DNA of 64,000 nucleotides from Nostoc sp. FACHB-110 (GTDB lineage Bacteria; Cyanobacteriota; Cyanobacteriia; Cyanobacteriales; Nostocaceae): positions 62,001 through 126,000 of the forward strand of contig NZ_JACJRU010000002.1 in assembly GCF_014697425.1 (NCBI RefSeq). Direction: 5' to 3'. The position numbers and the translations under genes are program-made. Shown here piece by piece: positions 45,664-53,933 of this stretch. Below the pieces are notes generated by a model, which worked only from the letters and a program-made list of their open reading frames with translations, ran no database searches and was not told where the DNA came from. Positions within the stretch are counted from its first letter, which is position 1. Every line of letters begins with the position of its first letter.

Positions 45664-46189
45664 TTGCTTGCTGACACCAATTTTTTATATTCACTGCGAT
45701 TATTGTAGAAAATTGCCGACATTAACTGAATTGAGTTAATACATTGTTACTTGCGGTGATTAATTAGGGGGTAGGGTGTACTGACAGGTGTAGGTTTTTT
45801 AAGTTCTGCCCCAAAAAGATTGATTTAGGGTATAGGGGTGTGATACCAATTCGCAATGACGCTCATTCCGACGCTCAAAGATTCGCTAACGCTTCGCTAT
45901 CGCAGGCTCGCTACCGCAATTAAAAAATTTAGATGCAGCAAAGCTTTGGGGGTTTACATCTGTATCAGATTTTTGGTGAGGGTAGGGTGTAATATTAAGA
46001 ACGCCAAGAAAAGAATAGACTTCTTGCACGAATGTTATAAAATACGAATTTTCAACCTCACGCAAAGGCGCAAAGAGTTATGGAAAATTAACTTTTTTAA
46101 TAGGCACAATCTGATTCATGCAAGAGGTCTAATAAGAAAAAAGATAAAATTATTGATTGCAAATTTATTGGGAATTGAGGTAATTAAAT
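45664..46189. other. Gene-free region, 526 bp
   Basis: The region holds a dispersed repeat CGCTAACGCTTCGCTATCGC (45887-45906) and a CGCAAAGGCGCAAAG string (46062-46076). A rightward open frame at 45856-46206 runs through these repeats and lacks any recognisable motif, so it is not called. The CBS-gene promoter lies at the left end. Confidence 0.5.
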
Positions 46190-46966
46190 TTAAACTGCAG
46201 AAATAGCGCAAACTTGTAAACCTACAGGTGTGTGAATAATTACAGCTTCTACGCCGAAAACTTGAACGATCGCCTGTGGTGTCAACACATCTTTTGGTGT
46301 GCCTACTCCCCACAATTGACCATCTTGTAATAAAGCAATGCGAGAACTATATCTTGCAGCTAAATTCAATTCATGTAACACTGTCACAATCGTTAATTTT
46401 TGCTCTTGATTTAAATTTTTGAGCAGTTCTAATAGTTGTAATTGATAGTTGATATCTAAATAAGTTGTCGGTTCATCTAATAATAATACCTTTGGTTCTT
46501 GTGCTAAGGCTAAAGCTAAAAAAGCCCGTTGCCTTTCCCCGCCTGAGAGTTGTTCAACTAGGCGATCGCGTTTATCTTCTAATTGCGTCTTTTGAATTGC
46601 TGTTTCAACTTTCTGCCAATCTTGGGCTGTTAATTCCCATTGCCACCAAGGTTGATGCGGTGTACGTCCTAAACTGACTAATTGCCGCACTGTTAAACCA
46701 GCCGGAATAGTTTGTTGTTGCGGTAATAATGCTAATTTCTGCGCTACTACATTTGGTGGTTGCGAATGAATTGCTTTGCCATCCAGTAAGACAATTCCTG
46801 TTTGTGGCGTGAGAATCCGACTCAATAGTTTAAGTAATGTGGATTTACCTGAACCATTCGCACCTACTAAACTTAACCATTCCCCTGTTTGTAAGGTGAG
46901 GTTAATATCTCGCACAATTGGTTCTGCGGTATACCCGCCAGTGAGATTTTGCAGTTCTAAGGGCAT
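46190..46966 (-). CDS. ABC transporter ATPase, FecE/BtuD-type
   Basis: The ATPase of an iron-siderophore, haem or cobalamin importer. Walker A is GANGSGKST (about 34-42), the signature LSGGERQRAF, Walker B VLLLDEPTTYLD, and the H loop VLHELNLAARY. The family members FecE, FhuC, HmuV and BtuD cannot be separated here. It follows the permease gene with an 8-bp gap, so they are translated from one transcript. The length of 258 residues is normal. No substrate-binding protein or outer-membrane receptor is adjacent, so the substrate is unknown. Confidence 0.9.
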   Translation of the reverse strand: MPLELQNLTGGYTAEPIVRDINLTLQTGEWLSLVGANGSGKSTLLKLLSRILTPQTGIVLLDGKAIHSQPPNVVAQKLALLPQQQTIPAGLTVRQLVSLGRTPHQPWWQWELTAQDWQKVETAIQKTQLEDKRDRLVEQLSGGERQRAFLALALAQEPKVLLLDEPTTYLDINYQLQLLELLKNLNQEQKLTIVTVLHELNLAARYSSRIALLQDGQLWGVGTPKDVLTPQAIVQVFGVEAVIIHTPVGLQVCAISAV

Positions 46967-46974
46967 TTTTAAAC

Positions 46975-47985
46975 TTAATTTAATCCAGCAGAACGACGAC
47001 GATAAAGCAACCAGATAAATAAAGGTGAACCTAACAAAGCCGTGACCGAACCTACAGGGAGTTCGACTGCACCCAGGCGCGAAAGTAAATCAGCAAAGGT
47101 CAGCAACCATGCACCCGCCAATGCTGACAATGGTAAAACAAAGCGGTGGTCTGTACCCACTAGTAAACGCACACCGTGAGGAACTATCAAACCGACAAAG
47201 CCAATTAAACCACCAATACTAACTGCGCCAGCAGCTAATAAAGTTGCAACTCCACCGATTAATAAACGCGATCTTGTCAAGGAAACTCCCAAACCCACAG
47301 CTAAATCATCTCCTAACGCCAGCACATTTACTGAGCGCGCCAGCAACCATCCAGCACACAACGCCAAAATTATATAAGGGCCAGCTGTCGTTACTTCTTT
47401 CCATCCCCTCGCATTTAAGCTACCCACTAACCAACTCAAAGCAGTTTGAATTTGACCATCTTCGGCGAGTAACAACAATGTACCCTGCACCGCGCCTAAT
47501 AAAGAACTGACCGCAACTCCCCCTAAAATCAACTTTTCAATCGAAATTCCTGACCCCGCACGACCAAGAAAAATCACAACTGCTGAAGTTAAAATCGCGC
47601 CTAGCCAAGCAGCGAAGGGAATTGCGATGGGGAAGACTTGCCAAGTAATCATGACAATGACAATTAGTCCTGCACCTGCGGAAATTCCCAAAATAAAGGG
47701 GTCAGCTAGACTGTTGCGTAACATCCCTTGTAGTAATGCGCCGGACATTCCCAAAGCTGCACCAACAATTACAGCAGCGATAATTCGCGGCAGTCGCAAA
47801 TCCCAGATAATAGTCTGGTTAGTGGGATCGCCTTTGTGGAGAATTGCTTGCCACAATTGCTCAAGACTTAAAGGTACGGCTCCTTGCGACAGAGACAGCG
47901 CTAGGGTAATGATTAATGCTGTACCAATGAGCAACACAGCCAAGAGTATGCGGTTTTGCCTAACAGCTGACAACGGAATTTTCAT
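46975..47985 (-). CDS. FecCD/BtuC-family ABC transporter permease
   Basis: The 336-residue membrane protein has about ten hydrophobic segments and the FecCD/BtuC hallmarks: LWDLRLPRIIAAVIVGAAL near 60-78, GMSGALLQGMLRNSLADPFI, and the cytoplasmic loop GFVGLIVPHGVRLLVG that contacts the ATPase. It carries iron complexes, haem or vitamin B12 in partnership with the ATPase encoded next to it. The start ATG lies in ordinary sequence. The nrdJ product needs B12, so a B12 role is possible but no riboswitch or B12-binding protein supports it. Confidence 0.9.
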   Translation of the reverse strand: MKIPLSAVRQNRILLAVLLIGTALIITLALSLSQGAVPLSLEQLWQAILHKGDPTNQTIIWDLRLPRIIAAVIVGAALGMSGALLQGMLRNSLADPFILGISAGAGLIVIVMITWQVFPIAIPFAAWLGAILTSAVVIFLGRAGSGISIEKLILGGVAVSSLLGAVQGTLLLLAEDGQIQTALSWLVGSLNARGWKEVTTAGPYIILALCAGWLLARSVNVLALGDDLAVGLGVSLTRSRLLIGGVATLLAAGAVSIGGLIGFVGLIVPHGVRLLVGTDHRFVLPLSALAGAWLLTFADLLSRLGAVELPVGSVTALLGSPLFIWLLYRRRSAGLN

Positions 47986-48200
47986 TAATGAATGTTTATC
48001 TGGGGTGCAATCGCTGTTATTTTACCTTATGCACAAATTCTTCAACTTTCCTGTTGCTGAAACTGGCTCAATAACCAAGCACCAGTTTGAGATTGAATAA
48101 ATATTCTTGCCGAAGACAACGGAAAATCGAACCACAGAGGCGCAGAGATCGCGGAGAAATGAGATTATGAGAGGTTTTTTGCGTAAATTCTATTAAATAA

Positions 48201-48549
48201 TGGTGTTCTGAAGTCGAGACTTCGTGTTCAAAGGCTTAACGTTGCTGTTCTGAAGGTGAAGTTTCGAGCTTTTTGCTTGAATGATGGTGTTCTGAAGTCG
48301 AGACTTCGTGTTCAAAGGCTCAACGTTGCTGTTCTGAAGGTGAAGTTTCGAGCTTTTTGCTTGAATGATGGTGTTCTGAAGTCGAAACTTCGTGTTCAAA
48401 GGCTCAACGTTGCTGTTCTGAAGGCGAAGTTTTGAGCTTTTTGCTTGAATGATGGTGTTCTGAAGTGGAAACTTTGTGTTTAAAGACTCAACGTTGCTGT
48501 TTTGAAGGCGAAGTTTCGAGCTTTTTGCTTGAATGATGGAGTTTTGAAA
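48201..48549. repeat. 84-bp tandem repeat, four copies, built of two 42-bp halves
   Basis: Copies start at 48201, 48285, 48369 and 48453, with a partial fifth at 48537. Each unit is two related 42-bp halves (beginning TGGTGTTCTGAAG and TGCTGTTCTGAAG). In copies 1 and 2 GAAGTC-GA-GACTTC is a perfect 14-bp palindrome. The unit is a multiple of three, so one minus-strand frame (48193-48561, TTG start) stays open and encodes 28-residue repeats such as NTIIQAKSSKLHLQNSNVEP. I leave it as a repeat because the frame has no known motif and no good start. It lies 18 bp after the recombinase stop. Confidence 0.9.
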
Positions 48550-48578
48550 ACAAATGACCAATTACAAATGACAAATGA

Positions 48579-49880
48579 CTAAAAAATAAATATCACGCGC
48601 AAATCCCATTCCTTGTCTTGCCTAATTATTTCTATTTGCCGAATAAATTCCCGCAGATAAAAGCGTCTTTCTGCCTCAGACAAATCTAACCAAAATTGGG
48701 GAATAGAAACAGCTTGAGCCACAGAACGCAAATTAACAGGTGGAAGTGTTGCTAATTTGGCCTGTAATGTCGAGATTTCAGTGCGGATTTTGTAAGCCCT
48801 GAATTTTGCTGTTTCTGCATCTAAAATGCCAGTTTCAATTAAATTTGGTAACTGAGCAAGGATTTCTTGTTGACGCGCGATCGCATCTCCTAAACTATTC
48901 TTAACTGCATCTAGTTGGGGTGAATTCATCCCCGCAACCGCTAAAGGTAATTCACGACAAACTTTTTCGATGGTACATTGCAAAATTTCTGGGTAAGAAA
49001 TCGCCCGACACTTGGGTTTTTTAGGACAATTAATCGGGCGTAAATACAAATATTCTTTATCTTGATAGCGGCGAGTGACGCGGGTAACTGTTGTATGTGA
49101 TTGACATTCGCCACACACAACTAACCCAGCTAAAGAACGCGGCGCGCTTGCAGTTCGAGAAGGTAAGCGGCTATTCCGGCGTAAAAGTCGGTCAATTTGG
49201 GCGGCTTCTTCCCTGGAAATAATCGGCGTATGCGTATCAGAAATAATCTCACCATTGAGATAAGCTGTATCTCCCCGATAAATAGAGTTAGTTAACCAGC
49301 GTCTTCCAGTAGTTACGGAAATTTTCTTCGCATATTTTTTCGCTAAATAACGGACTGCGCCCCGCAAAGAACCGTAAAGTAAAAAGTTATCAAAAAAATC
49401 TTTCACAACTGGGGAAGTGCTGCGGTCAAGAATGTATTTTCCTTGACCCCGGCGATAACCGTAGGGTGCTTTTCCTGGTGGGGGTGCTGCGTCTAAACGA
49501 TTGCGCGCGTGTCCTTGACGAATCCGGCGACTGCGTTGTTGATATTGAATTTCTTGCACAAGTTGCAGCAACTCAGCCCGAAAATTTGACTGTTGTGATG
49601 TATACCCTTGTTCAATCGCAATTACCGCAATACCTAATGCTTCTAATTGAGTGACGCGATCGCTTACTTGTTTGACTGTATCTCCCAATTCTTCCAAACG
49701 TCGCACCAATAAACATTCTACTGTGTCATGTTCGCAGTCAATGAGTAATTGTTTTAACTGCGATCGCGTCTCAGATTTGCCCAAATCCTGATAAACCCGC
49801 ACCACCTCCCATCCCCAATCAACATCATCGGGAACAGCTTCCAGCAAGGGATCACAATAAATGTAGGCAATGATTGTCAT
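48579..49880 (-). CDS. Serine-recombinase-like protein with degenerate catalytic domain
   Basis: The 433-residue protein has the layout of a large serine recombinase. It consists of a resolvase-like N-terminal domain (about 1-130), a recombinase domain (about 135-250, GKAPYGYRRGQGKYIL and RWLTNSIYRGDTAY), a zinc ribbon (CGEC about 275, then CPKKPKC) and a coiled coil to the end. The active site is abnormal. The usual YxRVS start with the nucleophilic Ser reads AYIYCDP, and the VxRLxRLxR region reads LLVRRLEELGD. Without Ser and the partner Arg, strand exchange by the known chemistry is not expected. It may be a DNA-binding derivative or a decaying element. It sits between an STRR/MITE pair and the 84-bp tandem repeat. 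Confidence 0.85.
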   Translation of the reverse strand: MTIIAYIYCDPLLEAVPDDVDWGWEVVRVYQDLGKSETRSQLKQLLIDCEHDTVECLLVRRLEELGDTVKQVSDRVTQLEALGIAVIAIEQGYTSQQSNFRAELLQLVQEIQYQQRSRRIRQGHARNRLDAAPPPGKAPYGYRRGQGKYILDRSTSPVVKDFFDNFLLYGSLRGAVRYLAKKYAKKISVTTGRRWLTNSIYRGDTAYLNGEIISDTHTPIISREEAAQIDRLLRRNSRLPSRTASAPRSLAGLVVCGECQSHTTVTRVTRRYQDKEYLYLRPINCPKKPKCRAISYPEILQCTIEKVCRELPLAVAGMNSPQLDAVKNSLGDAIARQQEILAQLPNLIETGILDAETAKFRAYKIRTEISTLQAKLATLPPVNLRSVAQAVSIPQFWLDLSEAERRFYLREFIRQIEIIRQDKEWDLRVIFIF

Positions 49881-49902
49881 TGGTCAGGAGGTAAAAAAAG
49901 GC

Positions 49903-49951
49903 AAAAGGTAAAAGGTAAAAGGTAAAAGGTAAAAGGTAAAAGGTAAAAGGC
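49903..49951. repeat. Heptamer STRR (AAAAGGT)6
   Basis: Six perfect AAAAGGT copies at 49903-49944 and a final AAAAGGC, directly upstream of the recombinase gene. Confidence 0.9.
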
Positions 49952-49968
49952 AAAAGTCAGAAGAATTT

Positions 49969-50170
49969 AGGACTTACGCAAGAACCCTCTCGAACTCTTA
50001 TAACTTCGTGTCCTACCCTGCGGGAAGCCCTGACGCTCGAAGACTCGCTACCGCTTCGCTAACGGGTTCAGCAGTGAGGGAGTCGGGGAACCCGCCCAAC
50101 GCACTGCTTCACCGCTATCGCGTCTATGCGCCCTTTGCGGTTCGTTTTTTCATAATTTTGCGTAAGTCCT
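49969..50170. mobile_element. MITE, 202 bp, with perfect 13-bp terminal inverted repeats
   Basis: AGGACTTACGCAA (49969-49981) and TTGCGTAAGTCCT (50158-50170) are exact inverted repeats and bound 202 bp without coding capacity. The GGACTTACGCA end is a common terminal sequence of small elements in Nostocales. The interior contains another dispersed repeat, CGCTACCGCTTCGCTAACGG (50050-50069). Flanks share GAATT on both sides, but no exact target duplication can be set. Confidence 0.8.
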
Positions 50171-50183
50171 GGAATTAAATTTC

Positions 50184-50239
50184 ATACTTCATACTTCATA
50201 CTTCACACTTCATACTTCACACTTCATACTTCACACTTT
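50184..50239. repeat. Heptamer STRR (ATACTTC/ACACTTC) after the VOC gene
   Basis: Seven heptamers alternate between ATACTTC and ACACTTC (50184-50232) and end in ACACTTT, touching the stop codon of the VOC-protein gene. Confidence 0.88.
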
Positions 50240-50598
50240 CATCCCTGGCTCATCTCAATCACATTCCCATCGGGATCTTTGGTAAAAATGGCGGGGCGAC
50301 CGGAGGCACTAGCTTGAATAGGATAATTGTGAGTGAGTAATTCTTGTTTAACTTGTTCTAAATCAGCCACCGCAAAAGCAATGTGAGGGTTACGTCCCCA
50401 TTTTTCGTTTTGGTTTTCGGTCGGAACAGTTGATGCGACTATGAGGTGAAGTTGATAGTTACCAAGTTGATACCATGCGCCAGGGTATTTCAGGGATCGG
50501 TCGATTTTGGATAAGCCCAACACTTGGCCATAAAAGTGTTCGGCGCGTTCTAAATCAGTGACGAGAATAGCACTATGAAGGCTCTGGGTAATCTGCAT
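50239..50598 (-). CDS. VOC (glyoxalase/dioxygenase-fold) protein
   Basis: The 119-residue protein has a single VOC module pair. MQITQSLHSAILVTDLERAEHF and YGQVLGLSKIDRSLKYPGAWY form the first beta-alpha-beta, with LHLIV. The second ends IFTKDPDGNVIEM. His8, His57 (in YQLHLIV) and Glu near the C-terminus could bind a metal, as in glyoxalase I or extradiol dioxygenases, but the substrate is unknown. ATG 50598 is preferred over TTG 50631, which would add a polar tail not usual for the family. The stop codon abuts an STRR. Confidence 0.88.
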   Translation of the reverse strand: MQITQSLHSAILVTDLERAEHFYGQVLGLSKIDRSLKYPGAWYQLGNYQLHLIVASTVPTENQNEKWGRNPHIAFAVADLEQVKQELLTHNYPIQASASGRPAIFTKDPDGNVIEMSQG

Positions 50599-51124
50599 GG
50601 TGTGTAAGATGCGATGGCTGTTATTTGACAAAAATTCAGGGATCAGAATTAATGACTCCTGAATTTTGAGTTCTTCAATTAGATTTTGACGTATTTACAT
50701 CACCAAGTGCGGACAAATTCAGGCTTTTACTCACCCGATAGAAGTATTGTCATGGTTTCCTAACAATAGACGATTGCTATGAAACTCAAATATCATAATT
50801 TCATGACAATATGATCCCTGAATAGCTATTAACTACGTGAAAGCCTTAAAAAACCGTCTTTAGACCCCTTGATCGATACAGAGGTTTACTGGTTAATATT
50901 GATTTAACAAAGCGACTCCTCCGATCCCGAAAAATGCTTATTCAAGTATTTAAGGAAATTAAAAGGGAGTGACCCTCTTTTTAAAAGCCAATTAAAAAAC
51001 TTTAAAACTGGGCAAAACCAGGAGTCAGGAATAAAAAAATTCATCTGGGATAAACAGCCTCTTACCAAGCCTTCTTTATACCCAGAGAAATAATTTACCA
51101 TTCAAACTACTGGAGGCCAAAGTA
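50599..51124. other. Gene-free divergent region, 526 bp
   Basis: The region carries the promoters of the VOC gene and the DUF4912 gene. A leftward open frame at 50904-51101 is short and has no motif, so it is not called. A GGAGG ribosome-binding site precedes ATG 51125. Nothing else stands out. Confidence 0.5.
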
Positions 51125-52375
51125 ATGGCAAAAGAACGCCCACCGCTAGAGGAGATGACTTTGAGGCAACTGAGAAGAGTTGCCAGTGAGTATAGCGTCT
51201 CCCGCTATAGCCGAATGCGTAAATCACAATTACTAGCAGCTATTCAAGAAGTACAACGTAGCAAAGTTTCACTCAGCCCATCTCGTTCACTGGAGGCACA
51301 GGAAACCGTGGAAGCAGCAAAATTTGAATTAGGTCAAGAAGACCGTACTGGTGGCTCTCTGGCTGATGTTGATGAAGGACTTTTAGATTTGCCAGGTGGA
51401 TACGGTGAAAGTCGGATTGTACTTTTACCACGCGATCCCCAATGGGCTTATACTTACTGGGACATTCCCAACGAGCATAAACAAGAACTGCGTCGGCAAG
51501 GTGGACAGCAATTAGCACTGCGGATTTATGATGTTACCGACATCAATCTTGAGTATCAAAGTCCTCACAGCATTCAAGAATATCCAGTTGATGAACTAGC
51601 TAGGGAATGGTATTTACCAATTCCCGTGAGCGATCGCGATTATGTCATTGATATCGGTTATCGTACACCTGATGGTCGTTGGTTAGTCTTAGCTCGTTCT
51701 GCCCAAGTACACATTCCTCCTGTATACCCATCCGACTGGATTGAAGATGTCTTCATCAAAGTTGAATTTGAAGAAGACTTACGTGGTAAGACTTTGTACG
51801 AACTAGTACCACCTGCGAAGAAACTAGCGACAGCCTCAGCTGGAGTCAATGGCAGCAACCCCATTTACGACCAAATCTTTGGTTTGGCAGAATCCGCCGA
51901 AGCACAACGGGTTGCAGGTTCTTTGTTTGGTTCCATGCAGCACGTACCTGGTTCTGTTCGTCCCGAACAAGCAATCAGTTCCTACATCTTCCCCTCTGGT
52001 GTAGGTATGTGGGCAGTTCCCACCACCTCTGGTTTAACCATGTCTGGTGTAGGAATGTCTGGTGTTGGCTTCTCCGGCTCCGCACCTCCAATTCGTCCCC
52101 GTCAGTTTTGGTTAATTGCTGATGCTGAATTGATTGTTTACGGTGCAACTGAACCCGATGCTACCGTTACTATTGGCGGACGTGAAATCAAACTCAATCC
52201 CGATGGTACATTCCGCTTCCAAATGTCCTTCCAAGATGGTTTGATTGACTACCCAATTGTGGCAGTTGCCGCTGATGGTGAGCAAACACGCTCAATTCAT
52301 ATGAAGTTCAATCGTGAAACACCATCTCGCAACACCAATACCAAAGAAGAAGCTGTTCCCGAATGGTTCTTCTAA
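51125..52375 (+). CDS. DUF4912 protein with Rho-N/SAP-like head
   Basis: The 416-residue protein begins with a Rho-N/LEM-like helix pair (LEEMTLRQLRRVASEYSV, RYSRMRKSQLLAAIQEV, residues 8-45), a fold that binds nucleic acid or chromatin. A DUF4912 domain (about 90-210) follows, with RIVLLPRDPQWAYTYWDIP and EYPVDELAREWYLPIP, a family related to carbohydrate-binding or immunoglobulin-like folds. A Gly/Ser-rich linker with the repeated TMSGVGMSGVGFSG then leads to a beta-sandwich end (YGATEPDATVTIGGREI). The strong GGAGG site supports the start. Function is unknown. A convergent terminator follows. Confidence 0.88.
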   Translation: MAKERPPLEEMTLRQLRRVASEYSVSRYSRMRKSQLLAAIQEVQRSKVSLSPSRSLEAQETVEAAKFELGQEDRTGGSLADVDEGLLDLPGGYGESRIVLLPRDPQWAYTYWDIPNEHKQELRRQGGQQLALRIYDVTDINLEYQSPHSIQEYPVDELAREWYLPIPVSDRDYVIDIGYRTPDGRWLVLARSAQVHIPPVYPSDWIEDVFIKVEFEEDLRGKTLYELVPPAKKLATASAGVNGSNPIYDQIFGLAESAEAQRVAGSLFGSMQHVPGSVRPEQAISSYIFPSGVGMWAVPTTSGLTMSGVGMSGVGFSGSAPPIRPRQFWLIADAELIVYGATEPDATVTIGGREIKLNPDGTFRFQMSFQDGLIDYPIVAVAADGEQTRSIHMKFNRETPSRNTNTKEEAVPEWFF

Positions 52376-52414
52376 GTTAAAAATGATTGTGTATTTTCGA
52401 TAATCTCAATTAGT

Positions 52415-52446
52415 AACCGCTATAGCAAGACTGCTATAGCGGTTTT
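52415..52446. terminator. Bidirectional terminator between the DUF4912 gene and murD
   Basis: AACCGCTATAGCA (52415-52427) and TGCTATAGCGGTT (52432-52444) form a perfect 13-bp stem with an AGAC loop. T residues follow on the plus strand, and the two genes converge on it. Confidence 0.88.
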
Positions 52447-52479
52447 ACCCTGTTTCATAACACCATACTAGCTTGACGC

Positions 52480-53850
52480 TTATTTAGCTGCCCAAGCCAA
52501 ACATAATTGGCGGAAATCGTCACCGCGCACTTCAAAGTTAGGATACTGGTCAAAACTTGCACAAGCGGGAGACAGCAAAACTACAGGTGCTTGATGCTGT
52601 TTGGCTAATTCTGCTGACCGAGGTACAGCTTTTGCCATTGTTTCGACGATTTCGTAATTGGTGTAACCTACTTCTTGTAAGCGTTGGGCAAAGGCTGGTG
52701 CGGCTGCGCCAATGAGTAATACTGCTGCGGCTTTGGCTTGGATTTTGGCTAACCAACCTGTATCATCGCCGGGTTTGGCTTCTCCCCCCGCAATCAAAAT
52801 TGTCGGACTTTTTACCGATGCTAACCCGACTTCGGCCGCATCGTAGTTGGTGGCTTTGCTGTCGTTGATAAAGTCAATTCCTTCCCAATTACAGATATGT
52901 TCTAAACGGTGGGGAACGCCAGGGAATTGTTCAATGGCTGTGGTGATTGCGTCGGGTTGAATATCTGCTAATCTGGCTGCAGCTACAGCCATGAGGAGAT
53001 TTTGCAGATTGTGTTCTCCAACCATGCGTAATGCAGAGGCGGGAATAATTTTGGTTGGTGTGGAGGTGGCGTTGATTTTCTCAATCACCCAGCCATCTTC
53101 GATGTAAAAACCTTTGTCGCCAATTAAAAAATCTTTACCCTTAACACTTGTCCAATAAGCATCGGGCCAATGATTCAGACCGACTTTATTTAAATAAGCA
53201 TCATCGCCGTTAAATACTTGTAACTGAGACTGCTGTAACAGCTTGGCTTTGATGTCGTAGTAATTTTCTAACGTTTTGTGGCGGGCGAGGTGGTCTGGTG
53301 TAAATGTTGTCCACACGCCGATGCGGGGCGCTAAGGATGAGGATGATTCGATTTGATAGCTGCTAATTTCACCGATGACCCAATCAGGAAGCTTAGGGGC
53401 TAGGGCGACTTCACAAGCTGCATAGCCGATGTTACCGCAGGCGGGGGCATCAAAATCGGCGGCTTGGAAAATGGCGGCAATTAAGGCTGTGGTGGTTGTT
53501 TTGCCGTTTGTACCAGTGATGGCTACCCAAGGCTGAGATTTTAAATGTCGCCAAGCAAGTTCCATTTCGCCAATTGTTTCAATCCCTAGTTCTCGTGCTT
53601 TGACTAACACGGGAATATCCCAAGGTACACCGGGACTAACAACAATTAATTGGGGTAAATCAGGACTGGTTAAATCTAGGGAATATCCTAGTTTAACGGT
53701 GATTTGTTCGGCAGCAAGTTGTTGTTGTTGTTGCAGGAAGGCACTAGAGGTGTTTCGCTCGCCTAGCTCCACCTCCCAACCTTCCCGTTTCAACAATCTC
53801 GCCGCAGCAACACCGGACTTACCTAATCCAATTACATGAGCTTTGGACAT
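52480..53850 (-). CDS. murD: UDP-N-acetylmuramoylalanine--D-glutamate ligase
   Basis: MurD adds D-glutamate to UDP-MurNAc-L-Ala in the cytoplasm during peptidoglycan synthesis. Markers are the N-terminal [16 protein letters not shown], the ATP loop [13 protein letters not shown], the FINDSKATN motif and the [19 protein letters not shown] end. The length fits the family when the start is ATG 53850 (456 residues); an earlier GTG at 53880 would add [10 protein letters not shown]. It lies downstream of glyS in the same direction with an 83-bp gap, so they may be co-transcribed. Confidence 0.96.
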   Translation of the reverse strand: MSKAHVIGLGKSGVAAARLLKREGWEVELGERNTSSAFLQQQQQLAAEQITVKLGYSLDLTSPDLPQLIVVSPGVPWDIPVLVKARELGIETIGEMELAWRHLKSQPWVAITGTNGKTTTTALIAAIFQAADFDAPACGNIGYAACEVALAPKLPDWVIGEISSYQIESSSSLAPRIGVWTTFTPDHLARHKTLENYYDIKAKLLQQSQLQVFNGDDAYLNKVGLNHWPDAYWTSVKGKDFLIGDKGFYIEDGWVIEKINATSTPTKIIPASALRMVGEHNLQNLLMAVAAARLADIQPDAITTAIEQFPGVPHRLEHICNWEGIDFINDSKATNYDAAEVGLASVKSPTILIAGGEAKPGDDTGWLAKIQAKAAAVLLIGAAAPAFAQRLQEVGYTNYEIVETMAKAVPRSAELAKQHQAPVVLLSPACASFDQYPNFEVRGDDFRQLCLAWAAK

Positions 53851-53933
53851 AGACTGTAGCAGAGACCCCTGGTTAAGCACTCCCTATACTAACGCTTATT
53901 GGCAACATTTACACCATATTTTGTTGATCTATG

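Noticed and set aside
45856..46206. Plus-strand 116-codon frame
   Set aside because: It runs through dispersed repeats and overlaps the end of the ABC ATPase gene; no protein signature is visible.
48201..48549. CRISPR array
   Set aside because: The whole 84-bp unit repeats without unique spacers, and no cas genes are in the window.
48193..48561. A 122-codon minus-strand protein gene across the 84-bp repeats
   Set aside because: The frame is open because the repeat length is a multiple of three. Its start is TTG without a ribosome-binding site and the product matches nothing known, so it is listed as a repeat with the coding option left open.
50904..51101. Minus-strand 65-codon frame upstream of the DUF4912 gene
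   Set aside because: It has no recognisable domain or ribosome-binding site and lies in the divergent promoter region.
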